Shown here piece after piece: positions 51,625-60,734 of a DNA stretch of 64,000 bases (its first letter is position 1; each line of letters begins with the position of its first letter). The notes below the pieces were generated by a model. The model was not told the DNA's origin. It worked only from the letters and a program-made list of their open reading frames with translations, and ran no database searches. The stretch spans positions 3,348,001 to 3,412,000 of the forward strand of contig OY970201.1 of NCBI GenBank assembly GCA_963708245.1, in the 5' to 3' direction. The DNA comes from CAVYXK01 sp963708245. Its GTDB lineage: Bacteria; Pseudomonadota; Alphaproteobacteria; Acetobacterales; Acetobacteraceae. A program made the position numbers and the translations under genes.

Positions 51625-52656
51625 TCAATTGCGCGGCTCGGGATGCGGAACAGGTCGCTGCACGTCGCGCGCCGGCTTGTCCTCGCGCAGCCCCACATAT
51701 GCGACCTGCCGCAGCAGATTATCCAGGGTCCAAGTCAGGTAATTCACCTCCACAACCAGTTCCGGCCGCACCCAATGCACGCGGGATAGCTCAAGTGGCG
51801 AACCAAAGCGGCTCGCACGCGGTGGAGGAACGTCAAGCGGCATCGTGCTGCTGACGAGCGGCTGCAATCTGCCCCATACCCGCTCAAGTTCTTCCTCGCT
51901 TATGCCCGTCCCGGCTCTCCCCGCATACGTCAGCCGCCCGTCGGGATCGTAGTAGGCGAGCAAAAGTGCACCGAGGCGCGGGCGAGCCCCTTCCGGGTCA
52001 GTCCACCCCACCACAATGAACTCCTCGCGGTTCAGGCATTTCGTCTTGAGCCACAGACCGCGATTGCCTGGCACATAGGGAGCGTCTAACCGCTTCGATA
52101 CCACGCCTTCCAGGCCGAGCTTGCAGACGCCTTGATAGAACTGCGGGTCGAGCCCCACCTGGTGGTCACAGTAGCGGATCGCGCCCGCATGGTCTCCGAG
52201 CAATCGCTGGAGCCGTTGTTTCCGGTCGGCGAGCAGGACCGGCATCAGGTTCTCGCCATCGAGGAAAAGGAGATCGAATGCGAAGAAGATCAGGGAGCCG
52301 GTTTGGCGATTATCCGTGGCGGCCTGCAAGAGCCCGAATGATGTGATGCCGGTCTCGGCGACAGCGCACAGCTCGCCATCGATATACGCTTGTTGAACGC
52401 TAATCGCGCCCAGCGCCCTCGCCGTGGCCGGGTACTTCTCCGTCCAATCCAACCCGGTGCGCGTGAGCAGCTTGACTTGCCCGCGATCCAGACGGGCGTG
52501 CATCCGATATCCGTCCAGTTTGATCTCATGCGCCCACTGATCACCCTCCGGCACTGTCTCCGCGAGCCTCGTGAGCTGTGGCGCAATCCAGGTGGGCAAT
52601 CCGGTGATTGGACCGGTGTGACGCACTGGACGGCGCTGGCGCGGAGCTGCTGGCAT
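51625..52656 (-). CDS. ATP-dependent DNA ligase, LigD ligase-domain type
   Basis: A 343-residue ligase with adenylation motif I WAHEIKLDGYRMHARL (catalytic lysine near 45), motif III ..YIDGELCAV, IFFAFDLLFLDG, motif IV GLEGVVSKRLDAPYVPG and motif V LWLKTKCLNREEFIVVGWTD. It also has the OB-fold tail with YAGRAGTGISEEEL and VEVNYLTWT. It corresponds to the ligase domain of LigD (bacterial NHEJ) without polymerase or phosphoesterase domains, like LigC. No ku gene is in the window. Confidence 0.85.
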   Translation of the reverse strand: MPAAPRQRRPVRHTGPITGLPTWIAPQLTRLAETVPEGDQWAHEIKLDGYRMHARLDRGQVKLLTRTGLDWTEKYPATARALGAISVQQAYIDGELCAVAETGITSFGLLQAATDNRQTGSLIFFAFDLLFLDGENLMPVLLADRKQRLQRLLGDHAGAIRYCDHQVGLDPQFYQGVCKLGLEGVVSKRLDAPYVPGNRGLWLKTKCLNREEFIVVGWTDPEGARPRLGALLLAYYDPDGRLTYAGRAGTGISEEELERVWGRLQPLVSSTMPLDVPPPRASRFGSPLELSRVHWVRPELVVEVNYLTWTLDNLLRQVAYVGLREDKPARDVQRPVPHPEPRN

Positions 52657-52702
52657 GGCAGGGCATATCTAGCCAGTTTATGCGCTAGCGCGCCGGAGGA
52701 AT

Positions 52703-52909
52703 CTATCGTCGCCGACCGTTCTCTCCGTCGTCTCCGACTAGCGTCACGGCCCACCCGGTCGCCCCCATCCGGCCAGGCGCCCTCGCAGCCCCTTCCTCCA
52801 GGAGCGTCACGCTGGCCGGCCTTTGCCCGCACTTCTCGCAGCTGAGTTGCACCACAACGTCGGCTATCGCGGTGGCGATGCCAACCCCGAGAAGGGGTGG
52901 CGCAGCCAA
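52703..52909 (-). CDS. Small two-cysteine protein, possibly truncated (68 aa)
   Basis: VVVQLSCEKCGQRPASVTLL followed by APGRMGATGWAVTLVGDD has a CxxC knuckle and a conserved-looking GRMG turn. I associate it with small proteins of Acetobacteraceae (recollection). The first residues (MAAPPLLGVGIAT) look less natural, so the true start may be in another frame. Confidence 0.4.
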   Translation of the reverse strand: MAAPPLLGVGIATAIADVVVQLSCEKCGQRPASVTLLEEGAARAPGRMGATGWAVTLVGDDGENGRRR

Positions 52910-53280
52910 TTCTGGGGGACCGGCTGCGCCCGGTCCGACACCAATGTAGAAGTCGACAACGGGTCGGGCCGTCGCGTAGGACGCGCCAGCCGCCCTCCAT
53001 ATTCCGGCGTCGATGCAATGTTGATCGGGTGGGCGCCGGGGAGAAGGGAATGCCTAGCGAAACCAACCTCGCGGCATGAAAGGTCGGGGGCTTTACCCTA
53101 TGTCAATTCGGCAAAGCCATGCTGACCCCGCTCCTCCTTCAAGCCCTAACGGAGCACACACACCGGCGAGCGCGTCTCTGTGGACGGGGCGCGCTCGTTT
53201 TCTACCGGCGCTGCTGCTTGGCCACTTCGCGTTTCATCTTTTGCCACAGCCGAGCGGGCCGCTGCGCCCCCACGCGGGTG

Positions 53281-53430
53281 TTACCAGAAGTACCAAACGC
53301 AAAGACCGATGGCCCCCCACAAAACCGTGCCCAAAACAACTCCCCACGCGAAGCCTCGTGCAGAACGCTCGCCGTCATCGTCGAGCTCGGTGGTGGCACG
53401 ATACTCCCTTGGCCGCTGATTAGTTTGACC
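53281..53430 (-). CDS. Possible small membrane protein (about 48 aa, start unclear)
   Basis: One minus-strand frame ends with RGFAWGVVLGTVLWGAIGLC and VWYFW at 53281, a convincing single transmembrane helix after a polar stretch (YRATTELDDDGERSA). A clear start codon is not visible in this frame, so a base may be missing upstream. Confidence 0.3.
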   Translation of the reverse strand, partial: GQTNQRPREYRATTELDDDGERSARGFAWGVVLGTVLWGAIGLCVWYFW

Positions 53431-53740
53431 CGCTCGGCATCATTCAAGCAGCGTCTCGTTTCGAGGTTATGCGACGGTTGCCCAAACGCGCCAGCCAGTC
53501 GCCTCGCGTGACACGTAGCGTGATTCTTAGGACGCGACAAACACGGCCGGTCTGTGCCTAGGCTGGCGCCGCTCCGGCAAATGCCGAACGGCTGACAGAA
53601 ATATTGAGGCCAGTGAGGGGGCTGATCGCGCCGTCCTGGGCGGGGCACGTGCTGTGCCCTCACCCTATCACCCTTCTTCCGTTCGCCCACGATGCCACAC
53701 CGGACGGCGTGCCAACGACAGCGTTACCGGAAAGGCTGCG

Positions 53741-53980
53741 ATGGCCGACACAGACCTGCCGAGGACACGCGCCGAAGCCCTGGCCCTGGGTTTCACCCGG
53801 TATTGGACCGGCGTGCCGTGTAAGCATGGGCACGTGGCGCCGCGGCGTGTGAGCAGTGGGGGCTGCGTGGAGTGTCAGCGCGTCGCCGGCGCCACTTGGA
53901 GGGCGACGAACCCCGCCAAGGCGCGCGCCAGCAGCGCCGCATGGAAGGCCGCCAATCGCAGGCAGCGGGCCGCTACGTGA
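53741..53980 (+). CDS. Small zinc-knuckle (HNH-associated type) protein (79 aa)
   Basis: ATG 53741 follows GAAAGG. The core TGVPCKHGHVAPRRVSSGGC and VECQRVAGATWRATNP gives a CKHGH...CxxC zinc knuckle, as seen in short HNH-like proteins in phages and islands. The catalytic HNH residues further downstream are absent, so nuclease activity is doubtful. The C-terminus is Ala/Arg-rich. Confidence 0.6.
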   Translation: MADTDLPRTRAEALALGFTRYWTGVPCKHGHVAPRRVSSGGCVECQRVAGATWRATNPAKARASSAAWKAANRRQRAAT

Positions 53981-54131
53981 AGGTCCGGGGCGAGGAATGA
54001 GCGGCCGGCGATCCAGCGTCGCTGATGCACCCGGCGGCGGCGGGCACGCTGCGCACCTAGCCGGTGGATCGGTGGGTGGGCAGCTCGCGGAACAATGGGC
54101 CGGAGTTGTTGCGGCGAATTCCAGAACCGCT

Positions 54132-54938
54132 CTAGGCCATCGCGGGTTTGGCAGCGGGGCTTAATTTACGCCCCGCAACGACAATGCCGATCAGTCCCAA
54201 CGGCAGTCCGAGAATCATCGCGGTTCCTGGTTCAGGCACCGCTGTCGCCGAGAGCGAGGCGTCGAAGCTGGTGCCCGCAGCGGCTGTCGATGATGGAACA
54301 GCGATGGTAACCAGTTCGGTCACGGAGAAAGGGCCGTGTAGCAATTCATCCGCTGCGCTTCCCCAGGCGAATGGGCCGCTGCTCGGGAACGCGCTGTTCG
54401 TCAGCAGTATCGAGTCACCAAACGGCAGATCGCTCGGATCGACATAAGTCTGATAGCTCAACACCATTCCCTTGCCGATGGTGCCGCCAATCCCAGCATC
54501 GAACGGCAGCGTGCCCGGATTAGTTGTCAGGCCCGTTTCAGTCAGCAGTAAATTCAAGGTCACCGAACCGGCGACGATACCGGACACCTTGGCAGCGGCA
54601 GCTTGTGCGCTTAGATCGACTTCATCGTCCAGACCTGCGCCGAGCAGCGGGTAGCCAAGACCGGTTGCCGAAAGGCTGGAGAACGTGCCGAAGCTCTGGC
54701 CGGATGCCGTCTGGAACTCCAGTCTGCCGGTGTGTGTGGTGTCAATGATGATGCCACTGCTCGCGCTATGATTGGAAACGACGGTCGTCTTCTTGCCTTT
54801 CACTGTGACGGTCGAGGAGGTCTGCCATGACTCCTGGGCTTGCAGCTCCAGGGTCGGCGCTACTGGGCCAGCCAATGCAGTGCTGGACACCCAGCCCAGC
54901 GCCATGGCCGCGGCCGCCGCTCCAAGCCCTCGCGTCAT
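54132..54938 (-). CDS. PEP-CTERM sorting-domain surface protein
   Basis: A 268-residue protein with a signal peptide (GAAAAAMALGWVSSTALAGP), a beta-rich middle rich in Ser/Thr/Gly, and a C-terminal sorting tail AVPEPGTAMILGLPLGLIGI ending in VVAGRKL. The tail is a PEP motif, a hydrophobic helix and a basic end. Such proteins are sorted to the surface by exosortase (not in this window). The upstream AT-rich stretch 54960-55020 probably holds the promoter. Confidence 0.85.
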   Translation of the reverse strand: MTRGLGAAAAAMALGWVSSTALAGPVAPTLELQAQESWQTSSTVTVKGKKTTVVSNHSASSGIIIDTTHTGRLEFQTASGQSFGTFSSLSATGLGYPLLGAGLDDEVDLSAQAAAAKVSGIVAGSVTLNLLLTETGLTTNPGTLPFDAGIGGTIGKGMVLSYQTYVDPSDLPFGDSILLTNSAFPSSGPFAWGSAADELLHGPFSVTELVTIAVPSSTAAAGTSFDASLSATAVPEPGTAMILGLPLGLIGIVVAGRKLSPAAKPAMA

Positions 54939-55285
54939 ATGATCGCTCCTGTCCGATGATCATGATCTAGCAACTAGCAGTTGATTTGCTATAAATCAAG
55001 AAAGAGATCATTAATAATCAGCCTACATTAGCATGCGAGTGGGCTGCATGACTCAAGCAACACTCAATGCGAGAGTGGCGCGGATGGCCGCTTCATCACA
55101 TCGAAGCTCACACTTACAGCTTGATAGACCCAGCCGCCCCCGCCGTGATCCTCGCCATCACGTCGCGGGTATGGTGGCCCCCGGTCAACGTCAGGTCAGC
55201 CCTCCGCATGGAAAGGCGCCATCATCGGCCATCTGCCGCCGACCGCTGCCGCAGGCTCCCGTCAGTTCACCTGGGGAAAATTCAA
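54939..55285. other. Intergenic region left of IS1380 copy 2
   Basis: AT-rich DNA between 54960 and 55030 (with AATCAAGAAAGAGATCATT) is unlike the GC-rich surroundings. It probably carries the promoter of the PEP-CTERM gene. No gene is seen to the IS boundary at 55286. Confidence 0.4.
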
Positions 55286-56947
55286 CCTAAATCCGGCAGT
55301 TGAGTGATTGCGCGCCGCGGCTGAATCGGCAGATTTGGCCGGCATGAGCACAGAACAGAGATGTCTGGCGGTTCACCCCGCGGGTGAGCAACCGGAAGTT
55401 GCGCCGCATTCGGCGATTGCCGATACCTTCGCCGGGCGCGTGCACGTGGAGTGGGACGCCGCCGCACCGGTGACGCCGTTCGGCCAACTGCCATTCTTCA
55501 TCGACTACCTGAAGCAGGCCGGGTTGTTCGACAATTGGGTTGCCGACTGTCCGCTGCGGTTCACTAGCCCGAATGCACCGCGTACACGCGATCTGCTTGG
55601 CACCGTGCTGCTGTCTGTTCTGGCGGGTCACCGGCGCTATGCCCATGTGACCGCGCTGCGCTGCGATCCGGTGAACCCGCCGTTGCTCGGCATGCGCAAG
55701 GTGGTCAGCGAGGACTCGGTTCGCCGCGGGCTGGAGAAGATCGACGAAGCGCAAGGCTCGGCCTGGCTGCAAAACCACCTGGACTATTGCACCGCTCCGC
55801 TGCTCGGCGAGCCGTGGGTGCTCGACATCGATACCACCATCAAACCTTTGTATGGGCACCAGGAAGGCGCCGAGCTGGGCTATAATCCGCACAAGCCGGG
55901 TCGGCCGTCGCACTGCTATCACAGCTACATGCTGTCGAACCTGCGGCTGGTGCTACGGGTCGAGGTATTGCCCGGCGATCAGCACAACGTCAGACACGCG
56001 ACGGGCGGCTTGTGGGAGTTGCTGGATCATCTCGGAGCGGGGCAGCGGCCGTGGCTGCTGCGCGGAGACAAGTCGTGGGGCATCGAGCCGGTGATGGCGC
56101 GGGCCGAGCGGGAGGAGCTGGCGTATCTGTTCCGTCTGCGCATGACGAAAAACGTCACGCGGGCACTGCAACGGGCGATGCAGGCATCGGACTGGAAGGA
56201 TGCCGGCCAGGGCTGGCAGGGCAAGGAGACGAGCCTGCGGCTGGAGGGCTGGAGCCGGCAGCGGAGAGTCATTCTGCTGCGCCGCCAACTGGCTGGTCCG
56301 CCGGCCGTCGATCATGGCGATCCGGCTCAGCGGCGACTTGGCTTCGTCGAGGTGGGCCCCGATCAGGAGGCGTGGGACTACGCTGCGCTGGTCACCTCAA
56401 TGGACGATGAAATCCTGACGCTGGGGCAGTTGTATCGCGATCGGGCGGATTGCGAGAACGTTTTTGACGAGCTGAAGAACCAATGGGGTTGGGGCGGTTT
56501 CACGACACAGGACCTCACGCGGTGTCGGCTGCTGGCCGGTATCGTTGCACTGATCTACAACTGGTGGAGCCTGTTCGTCCGGCTGGCTGATCCGGAGCAC
56601 CATCGGGAGGCGATCACCACCCGACCCTTGCTGCTGTCGGCGATCGCGCAGCGCACCCAACACGCCGGCCAGGTGAGGCTGACGATCAGCAGCGCGCATG
56701 GCGCGCGCGACAAGGCGAGGCAAGCTTACCTGCGCATCGCCGGCTTTCTTGACCGGCTGCGAAAAAGTGCGGAGCAGTTGGATCCGCTGCAACGCTGGTA
56801 TCGCATCCTCAGTGAAGCGCTCCGCTACTTCTTGCATGGCCGGCAACTGCAGCCACCGCTTCGCCTGAGCCCGGCCTGAGCAATTACCCCAGGTTGTGGG
56901 TCGTCACTTCAGACCGGCGACGATCGGACCCAACTGCCGGATTTAGG
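55286..56947 (+). mobile_element. IS1380-family insertion sequence, copy 2
   Basis: Same 1662 bp length and 17-bp ends as copy 1 but in reverse orientation. It has its own 5-bp target duplication TTCAA (55281-55285 and 56948-56952). It is inserted next to an IS110 fragment. The different target duplications show two independent insertions. Confidence 0.93.
55308..56879 (+). CDS. IS1380-family DDE transposase (copy 2)
   Basis: 523 residues, identical to copy 1 except Ser instead of Leu at residue 7. That position precedes the second ATG and may lie outside the true protein. Catalytic features are as for copy 1. The intact frame and near-identity indicate recent transposition. Confidence 0.92.
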   Translation: MRAAAESADLAGMSTEQRCLAVHPAGEQPEVAPHSAIADTFAGRVHVEWDAAAPVTPFGQLPFFIDYLKQAGLFDNWVADCPLRFTSPNAPRTRDLLGTVLLSVLAGHRRYAHVTALRCDPVNPPLLGMRKVVSEDSVRRGLEKIDEAQGSAWLQNHLDYCTAPLLGEPWVLDIDTTIKPLYGHQEGAELGYNPHKPGRPSHCYHSYMLSNLRLVLRVEVLPGDQHNVRHATGGLWELLDHLGAGQRPWLLRGDKSWGIEPVMARAEREELAYLFRLRMTKNVTRALQRAMQASDWKDAGQGWQGKETSLRLEGWSRQRRVILLRRQLAGPPAVDHGDPAQRRLGFVEVGPDQEAWDYAALVTSMDDEILTLGQLYRDRADCENVFDELKNQWGWGGFTTQDLTRCRLLAGIVALIYNWWSLFVRLADPEHHREAITTRPLLLSAIAQRTQHAGQVRLTISSAHGARDKARQAYLRIAGFLDRLRKSAEQLDPLQRWYRILSEALRYFLHGRQLQPPLRLSPA

Positions 56948-56952
56948 TTCAA

Positions 56953-57146
56953 TCGCCACATTTGGGGAGTATTCAGCCGGCGCTCACAGGATGGCGCAGC
57001 TGATACGCACGGGTTGGTTCCGGCCGATGCACGTCAAGACGCTGCCGGCACAAGAGATCCGGGCGTTGCTCGGCGGCGACAGCATGATCCGCGTGCAGCG
57101 CGACGCCGAGGAGGTGTTCAGCCCGAGAGCCGTGCCGGGTCGCTAG
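56953..57146 (+). pseudogene. IS110-family transposase, internal fragment
   Basis: The frame HRMAQLIRTGWFRPMHVKTL followed by PAQEIRALLGG matches the region after the first catalytic block of IS110 transposases. It ends at a stop at 57144-57146 after an unrelated tail. It adjoins the right end of IS1380 copy 2, so the IS landed in or next to older IS debris. Confidence 0.5.
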
Positions 57147-57176
57147 ACTGGGTGGCAGGAACTTTGGAGCAGGGTG

Positions 57177-57468
57177 ATGGAGATCGTGATCTTCGGGCGC
57201 TTCCGAGCAAAGGAAGGATGCGAGGCCGAGGTGGAGGCCGCGCTGTGCGAGGTGCAGGCGCCAACACGCGCGGAGCCGGGATGTCTGGAGCTTCATCTCT
57301 ACCGCTCCCGTGAAGGCTCCGCGTCTCTATTACGTGCATTTGCGGTGGCGCGACATGGCCTCGTTCGAACGCCACGCGGAGCTGCCCCACACCCTCCGCA
57401 TGCTCGAATGCGGGGAATCTCTACTCGACCATCCACTGGATGTTACGCGCTCGGTCCTGGTGTCGTGA
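57177..57468 (+). pseudogene. Antibiotic biosynthesis monooxygenase-like (ABM) protein, frameshifted
   Basis: ATG 57177 opens MEIVIFGRFRAKEGCEAEVE and CEVQAPTRAEPGCLELHLYR, a ferredoxin-like ABM domain. At about 57318 the frame breaks. The expected second half (RLYYVHLRWRDMASFERHAE, LPHTLRMLE) continues in another frame to a stop at 57466-57468. If the frameshift is real, the dimer-forming half is lost. ABM domains are cofactorless oxygenases or binding proteins. Confidence 0.7.
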
Positions 57469-57799
57469 CAGGCGAATCCACCCTAGAGGTCATTACGAGG
57501 CGGCGGAATCGCTCCACCGGCCGCCGCGACGGGGTGATTACCTCCGATAACTCGCGCTTCTCGGTCCCGTGGGCCTTCTGACGTCGCGTTGAAGGAAGCG
57601 CATCGACCACACATGGCGGGAGGGTAGAGCCAGCCTAGTCGGCGGGAAAGCGGAACCGAGCCGCCATTCGTCGCCGCACCTGGCGCGCCCAGAGCGCGCC
57701 TACCATCGCTGATACGGCATGCACGCCCGCTCGCTGATTGCAGCGCACGCCGCTGCCAGCACCAGATCGCGCGAGCGGCAAGGGCGGCAGTGGCCCGGC

Positions 57800-57883
57800 G
57801 ATCTCGTCCTCAAGCCACACCGCGTGACTGATGATCTCAGCCGGGGGGCGATGCCGGGGATAGGAAGCGGGGCGCAGGCTCAT
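57800..57883 (-). pseudogene. IS6-family transposase N-terminal remnant
   Basis: The frame MSLRPASYPRHRPPAEIISH followed by AVWL matches the N-terminus of IS6-family transposases (RHRFPxEIIxHAVWLY). It then loses similarity. Only about 28 residues remain. Confidence 0.4.
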
Positions 57884-57948
57884 GCCCTCAGCCTCGCCTA
57901 TGTCAGATCCTGGCGCCACCCGCCGTTAACTTGCCAATGCCCTGGCGA

Positions 57949-58821
57949 TCAATGCATCGCGACCAAGCGGTTAGCCTCCTCCGCAGTCAAGTAACCGGTA
58001 GTCTCAGCGCCAATGTCGTGCTGGAAGCGACGGATGGCGGCCCGGGTCAATGGACCAAAAATGCCGTCCACGGGACCTTGATAGTAACGTAAGCGATGCA
58101 GCGCTTCTTGCACCTCCCGTCGGTCGGCTTCGGACATCGCGGCCTCGGGGGGCAAGGACACCACCGCTGGAGCTGGAGGGGCCGCCGCCGCAGCTGAAGG
58201 TGGCGCTGGCGGCGGCGCGGATTGACTCGGCTGGCTCGACGCCGGCGGGGGCGCGGGGGCCGCTGCTGTGGTCGAAGGTGGCGCCGTCGGAGATGCGGAT
58301 TGACTCGGCTGGCTCGACGCCGGCGGGGGCGCGGGGGCCGCTGCCGTGGTCGAAGGTGGCGCCGTCGGAGATGCGGATTGACTCGGCTGGCTCGACGCCG
58401 GCGGGGGCGCGGGGGCCGCTGCCGTGGTCGAAGGTGGCGCCGTCGGAGATGCGGATTGACTCGGCTGGCTCGACGCCGGCGGGGGCGCGGGGGCCGCTGC
58501 CGTGGTCGAAGGCGGCGCCGTCGGAGATGCGGATTGACTCGGCTGGCTCGACGCCGGCGGGGGCGCGGGGGCCGCTGCCGTGGTCGAAGGCGGCGCCGTC
58601 GGAGGTGCGGATTGACTCGACTGGCTCGACGCCGGCGGGGACGCGGGGGCCGCTGCCGTGGTCGAAGGCGACGCCGTCGGCGCGTTCACCTGAGAAAGTG
58701 ATGGAGCACCGGCCGGCCCAACCAAGTGCAAATTCTTGCCTATGACCCAATAGGCTAGGCCGGCAACCATTAATATACCGACGGCGAGGGCCCCAAAGCT
58801 CAGTTTAGCCTTCACGCCCAT
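57949..58821 (-). CDS. Peptidoglycan-binding protein with 26-residue Pro/Ala/Ser repeats
   Basis: About 290 residues. An N-terminal helix (FGALAVGILMVAGLAYWVI) anchors it in the inner membrane. A linker of six 26-residue repeats (PPSTTAAAPAPPPASSQPSQ and SASPTA) follows. The C-terminus is a PG_binding_1 domain with EVQEALHRLRYYQGPVDGIF and GPLTRAAIRRFQHDIGAETT near residues 225-280. The linker probably spans the periplasm to the wall. ATG 58821 is preferred; an upstream ATG at 58863 would add MLARRICRQKDNVP. The repeat number is likely variable. Confidence 0.8.
   Translation of the reverse strand: MGVKAKLSFGALAVGILMVAGLAYWVIGKNLHLVGPAGAPSLSQVNAPTASPSTTAAAPASPPASSQSSQSAPPTAPPSTTAAAPAPPPASSQPSQSASPTAPPSTTAAAPAPPPASSQPSQSASPTAPPSTTAAAPAPPPASSQPSQSASPTAPPSTTAAAPAPPPASSQPSQSASPTAPPSTTAAAPAPPPASSQPSQSAPPPAPPSAAAAAPPAPAVVSLPPEAAMSEADRREVQEALHRLRYYQGPVDGIFGPLTRAAIRRFQHDIGAETTGYLTAEEANRLVAMH
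58220..58687. repeat. Six tandem 78-bp repeats
   Basis: Units begin at 58220, 58298, 58376, 58454, 58532 and 58610. The 78-bp period is in frame with the peptidoglycan-binding gene (26 codons). Inner units are nearly identical while the outer ones have diverged, which suggests slippage or unequal exchange. Confidence 0.9.
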
Positions 58822-58986
58822 CGGCACGTTATCCTTCTGCCGGCAAATTCGTCTGGCCAACATGGTGTCCCGAAGAACGAGGACCACCAGGTCTGCCGGC
58901 GTCAACTCGCCGAACCCGCGGAGACCACGAAAAGGGACGGGCACCGTACGTCGGCCGAGCTTTGGGGCAGCCGACACCCTGCCGGG

Positions 58987-59316
58987 TCACAGAGGGATCT
59001 CGGTCTCGTAGTTTGAGGGCGGGCCTCGGTAGTTCCGGCGCGCCGCTGCGGCATCGTCGAAATAAACAATCGACCAGTCCGGCTGCTCGGCCTTCACAGC
59101 GCGGGCAATCGCGCGGCCCTCGGCGGCGAAGGCATCAAGGTCGATCTCGCCCTCGAAAGAGCTCTGAAACCGGGCACACCACCGCGCCAGTCGTTCGCGC
59201 AACTTCGGGCTGAGTGGCAGGCGATTGGGGTTGAGCGGGACGCCATCGTGATCCCACAGGCCGGCGCTGCCGTAGTCTGCCATGAGGCGGACCCGGCGGG
59301 GCGGTTTCGTAGTCAT
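58987..59316 (-). CDS. Conserved hypothetical protein (109 aa)
   Basis: The product starts MTTKPPRRVRLMADYGSAGL, with PLSPKLRERLARWCARFQSS and AIARAVKAEQPDWSIVYFDD further on. It is an ordinary cytosolic globular protein without catalytic motifs. ATG 59316 is preferred over 59331 because the basic MTTKPPRR start matches the rest. It lies upstream of the peptidoglycan-binding gene in the same direction. Confidence 0.6.
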   Translation of the reverse strand: MTTKPPRRVRLMADYGSAGLWDHDGVPLNPNRLPLSPKLRERLARWCARFQSSFEGEIDLDAFAAEGRAIARAVKAEQPDWSIVYFDDAAAARRNYRGPPSNYETEIPL

Positions 59317-59970
59317 CGCCCGACTTACCACCGGCCACCTGCCGGGGTCGTCTCAACCTGTCGGGAGGCTGGCAGCGGCGGCTGGCCAACTCGAACGCGG
59401 GGCTCAGGCGTTCAGCGCCGGATAACCGGCCTTCTAACGACAAAAATCACGCCGCAACGACCGGGCGACAAAAGTCCCGCGCGATGCCGGCTGCCCTGGC
59501 CTCGTTCTAGGCGAAGCGCGAATCGCCCTCACGACAACCCCCCCATCGTGACGCGGCAGGCGGCAGCGGCACGCCGGCCCATCGGCCCGTCGGAACAAGC
59601 AGCCCGTGCCGAACGACAGCCGCGCCCGCCGCTGCGCGGCCTGCCGGCGCCGGCCTCCGCCGCTCGTAGAACGCCGTGAGCGCCGGTCAACATGTTCGCC
59701 TCTAGCGCATCTACGTTCAGGGACCCTGGCAAGGATTCGTGCGGAATTCCTTGCCGACATTCCTTCTGGATATTCGTTTCGCCTCGTGCTGCGATCCCTA
59801 TGAGCCCTGGACGTATGGGACCACCGAATGGATCTGGATCAGCCAGACATTAATAAGTTGAAGACGAAGCTTCGCCAGTGGGCAAGGAAAGCGAAGCGCC
59901 CCGGTGTGCTGGCGTCAGCCATGCCCCGGCGGCCAGTAATGCAGCGCCGCGAACAGCAACAGCCGGTCGC
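59317..59970. other. Region without recognised genes
   Basis: A 27-residue helical stretch opens at 59828 (MDLDQPDINKLKTKLRQWAR) and may begin a small gene, but it decays into unlikely sequence. Other frames look out-of-phase. Confidence 0.4.
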
Positions 59971-60156
59971 TCATCGAAGCATGATCCATGCGATCAGCCC
60001 TTGGGCGCTCCATAAAGTCAGCGCGTAGGCGATGACCCACCAGAGCAGCCCGAAGCTACGACGCGGCGCTGGCTCAGGGCGCTCGGGAGGCGGCGGGTCG
60101 ATGATCACCGGCGGCAGCGCGGCGAGACGGCCAGGGCGGCGCAGCCGGTTGCTCAT
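59971..60156 (-). CDS. Small membrane protein (61 aa)
   Basis: ATG 60156 follows GGGAGGAAGG by three to four bases. The N-terminal half is basic and proline-rich, and the C-terminal half (FGLLWWVIAYALTLWSAQGL) is a transmembrane helix ending IAWIMLR. No family is recognised. Confidence 0.55.
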   Translation of the reverse strand: MSNRLRRPGRLAALPPVIIDPPPPERPEPAPRRSFGLLWWVIAYALTLWSAQGLIAWIMLR

Positions 60157-60455
60157 CGGCCTTCCTCCCGCCCGTCCGCAACATCCGCCTGGAGACGGGC
60201 GCCGCCGCCACGCGGTGCCAGCATCGCCCGCCGCAGCAGACTATGGCAATCCAGCCGGGCAAGGCCAGGATATCGCGGGGCGAGTCGGCCCAGAATGCCT
60301 GCTCGGGCCAGCAATCATCGCGATAGGCGGCGCTCGCTTGTGCCTGCCATCAGCGACGTTTTCGGTGTGTGGTGTGAAGCGCTTCACTGCGCTTTGGCCG
60401 CCGCCTCGCCATCTACCTCCGTCCCGCCGCCCTTGGGGCTGAACTGGAGGCGATC

Positions 60456-60734
60456 ATGTTCGCGCTGCTGCTTGGTGTGGGTGCGTTGTTCCTGGCGGTG
60501 TTCGTCACTGCAATCCTCGACCCGCGGTGGTCCCACACCAGGGGCGCCGGCGAACGCACGCGTGCCGACGATGGAAGCGATTACGTGGTCGACGACCTTA
60601 TGCTGCGGCAGCGGGCCGCGCGGCGTTGGAGGTGGGGCTCGCTGATCGCCTCGCGCACAACCTCGCGCCGCGCGTCCAGTGCGGGCCGAGATGATAACCG
60701 ACTTTGCCCGGCAGTGGTTCGGGCTGCCGCATGA
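60456..60734 (+). CDS. Possible small membrane protein (92 aa)
   Basis: ATG 60456 follows GGAGGCGATC. The first 21 residues (MFALLLGVGALFLAVFVTAI) form a transmembrane helix, then a polar region with YVVDDLMLRQRAARRWRW. The last 20 residues (Ser/Arg-rich) look like out-of-frame sequence, so an indel near 60660 is possible. Confidence 0.4.
   Translation: MFALLLGVGALFLAVFVTAILDPRWSHTRGAGERTRADDGSDYVVDDLMLRQRAARRWRWGSLIASRTTSRRASSAGRDDNRLCPAVVRAAA

Noticed and set aside
58050..58750. Tandem repeats considered as a CRISPR array
   Set aside because: The units are contiguous 78-bp copies with no unique spacers, and they are in frame with a protein-coding gene.
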